Assembly (NCBI RefSeq): GCF_000154825.1
Contig: NZ_DS560015.1
Span: forward strand, 149,052-213,051
Source: Anaerofustis stercorihominis DSM 17244
GTDB lineage: Bacteria > Bacillota > Clostridia > Eubacteriales > Anaerofustaceae
Reading direction: 5' to 3'
Length of the DNA stretch: 64,000 nt
In this document: positions 63,930 through 64,000 of the stretch, one piece after another
How the letters are laid out: the number at the start of each line of letters is the position of its first letter
Numbering within the stretch: position 1 is the stretch's first letter
Made by a program: the position numbers and the translations under genes
Notes under the pieces: model-generated
Database searches by the model: none
What the model saw: the letters and a program-made list of their open reading frames with translations, nothing else
Told to the model about the DNA's origin: nothing

Positions 63930-64000
63930 TGTAGGGGGGGTATATGATATTTATAAGGGGCAGAGCCCCTTACAATGGGTCATACCTCTAATATATTTTG
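63930..64000. repeat. Short hairpin repeat copy F at window end
   Basis: ATAAGGGGCAGAGCCCCTTA is a hairpin followed by CAATGGG, matching the reverse complement of copy D near 60125. It is cut by the window edge. Confidence 0.55.

Overview
The window is chromosomal DNA from a low-GC Firmicute, most likely an anaerobic member of the Clostridia. Backbone genes are AT-rich with strong purine-rich ribosome binding sites, near-consensus sigma-A promoters and many short intrinsic terminators. It also has a PTS sugar operon, glycine, ZTP and yjdF riboswitches, a GlnRS, a CopA ATPase and a BclA-like collagen protein of the kind found on clostridial and bacillus spores. I cannot name the species from sequence alone.

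Layout. 1-2.0 kb: the end of an ABC-2 type export system, then yjdF under its riboswitch. 2.0-8.2 kb: a PRD/EIIB/EIIA regulator (split by a frameshift in an A8 tract) divergent from a galactitol-type PTS operon (EIIA, EIIB, EIIC) with a D-2-hydroxyacid dehydrogenase (frameshifted in an A7 tract) and a class II aldolase. 8.2-20.9 kb: an RlmD-type rRNA methyltransferase, then a small SAM methyltransferase gene cut in two by a 10.4-kb GC-rich mobilisable transposon of the Tn4451 type. The transposon carries a large serine recombinase, YdbC, ParB-like, MobV relaxase, RepA-like ATPase, three sigma-like proteins, a KTR protein and TnpV, plus a low-GC cargo operon of WYL regulator, DUF3795 protein and dimeric-barrel protein.

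21-31.9 kb: TspO, DUF1848, an NSS transporter, a two-helix potassium channel, type I asparaginase, a glycine-riboswitch-controlled AGCS symporter, an alpha/beta hydrolase, and a MarR regulator divergent from a cytidylate-kinase-like gene and a MATE pump. 32-39.8 kb: a glycosyltransferase next to a collagen-like protein, a cold-shock protein, a GNAT-YoaP protein, a ZTP riboswitch before a stand-alone AICAR transformylase, two lipoproteins and a 3-methyladenine glycosylase. 39.8-52 kb: a block of dispersed hairpin repeats, carbonic anhydrase, two tiny ribbon-helix-helix proteins, CopA, a MarR operon and a PadR operon with very clear operators, an XRE regulator, and a decaying stretch (nitroreductase, DUF3795 and SHOCT genes, all damaged).

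52-64 kb: a secreted M23 endopeptidase with Ig-like domains, tRNA-Lys, GIY-YIG protein, DnaQ-type exonuclease, an acidic membrane protein, glnS, three orphan phage-derived genes separated by hairpin repeats, a patatin-like phospholipase, and a tight cluster of DnaA-box motifs close to the right end.

The most unusual signals are the dispersed composite hairpin repeat family (about 40, 47, 58 and 61.6 kb), the 42-bp near-perfect inverted repeat inside the transposon, the two homopolymer frameshifts in one PTS locus, and the isolated terminase and tail-fibre-like genes.
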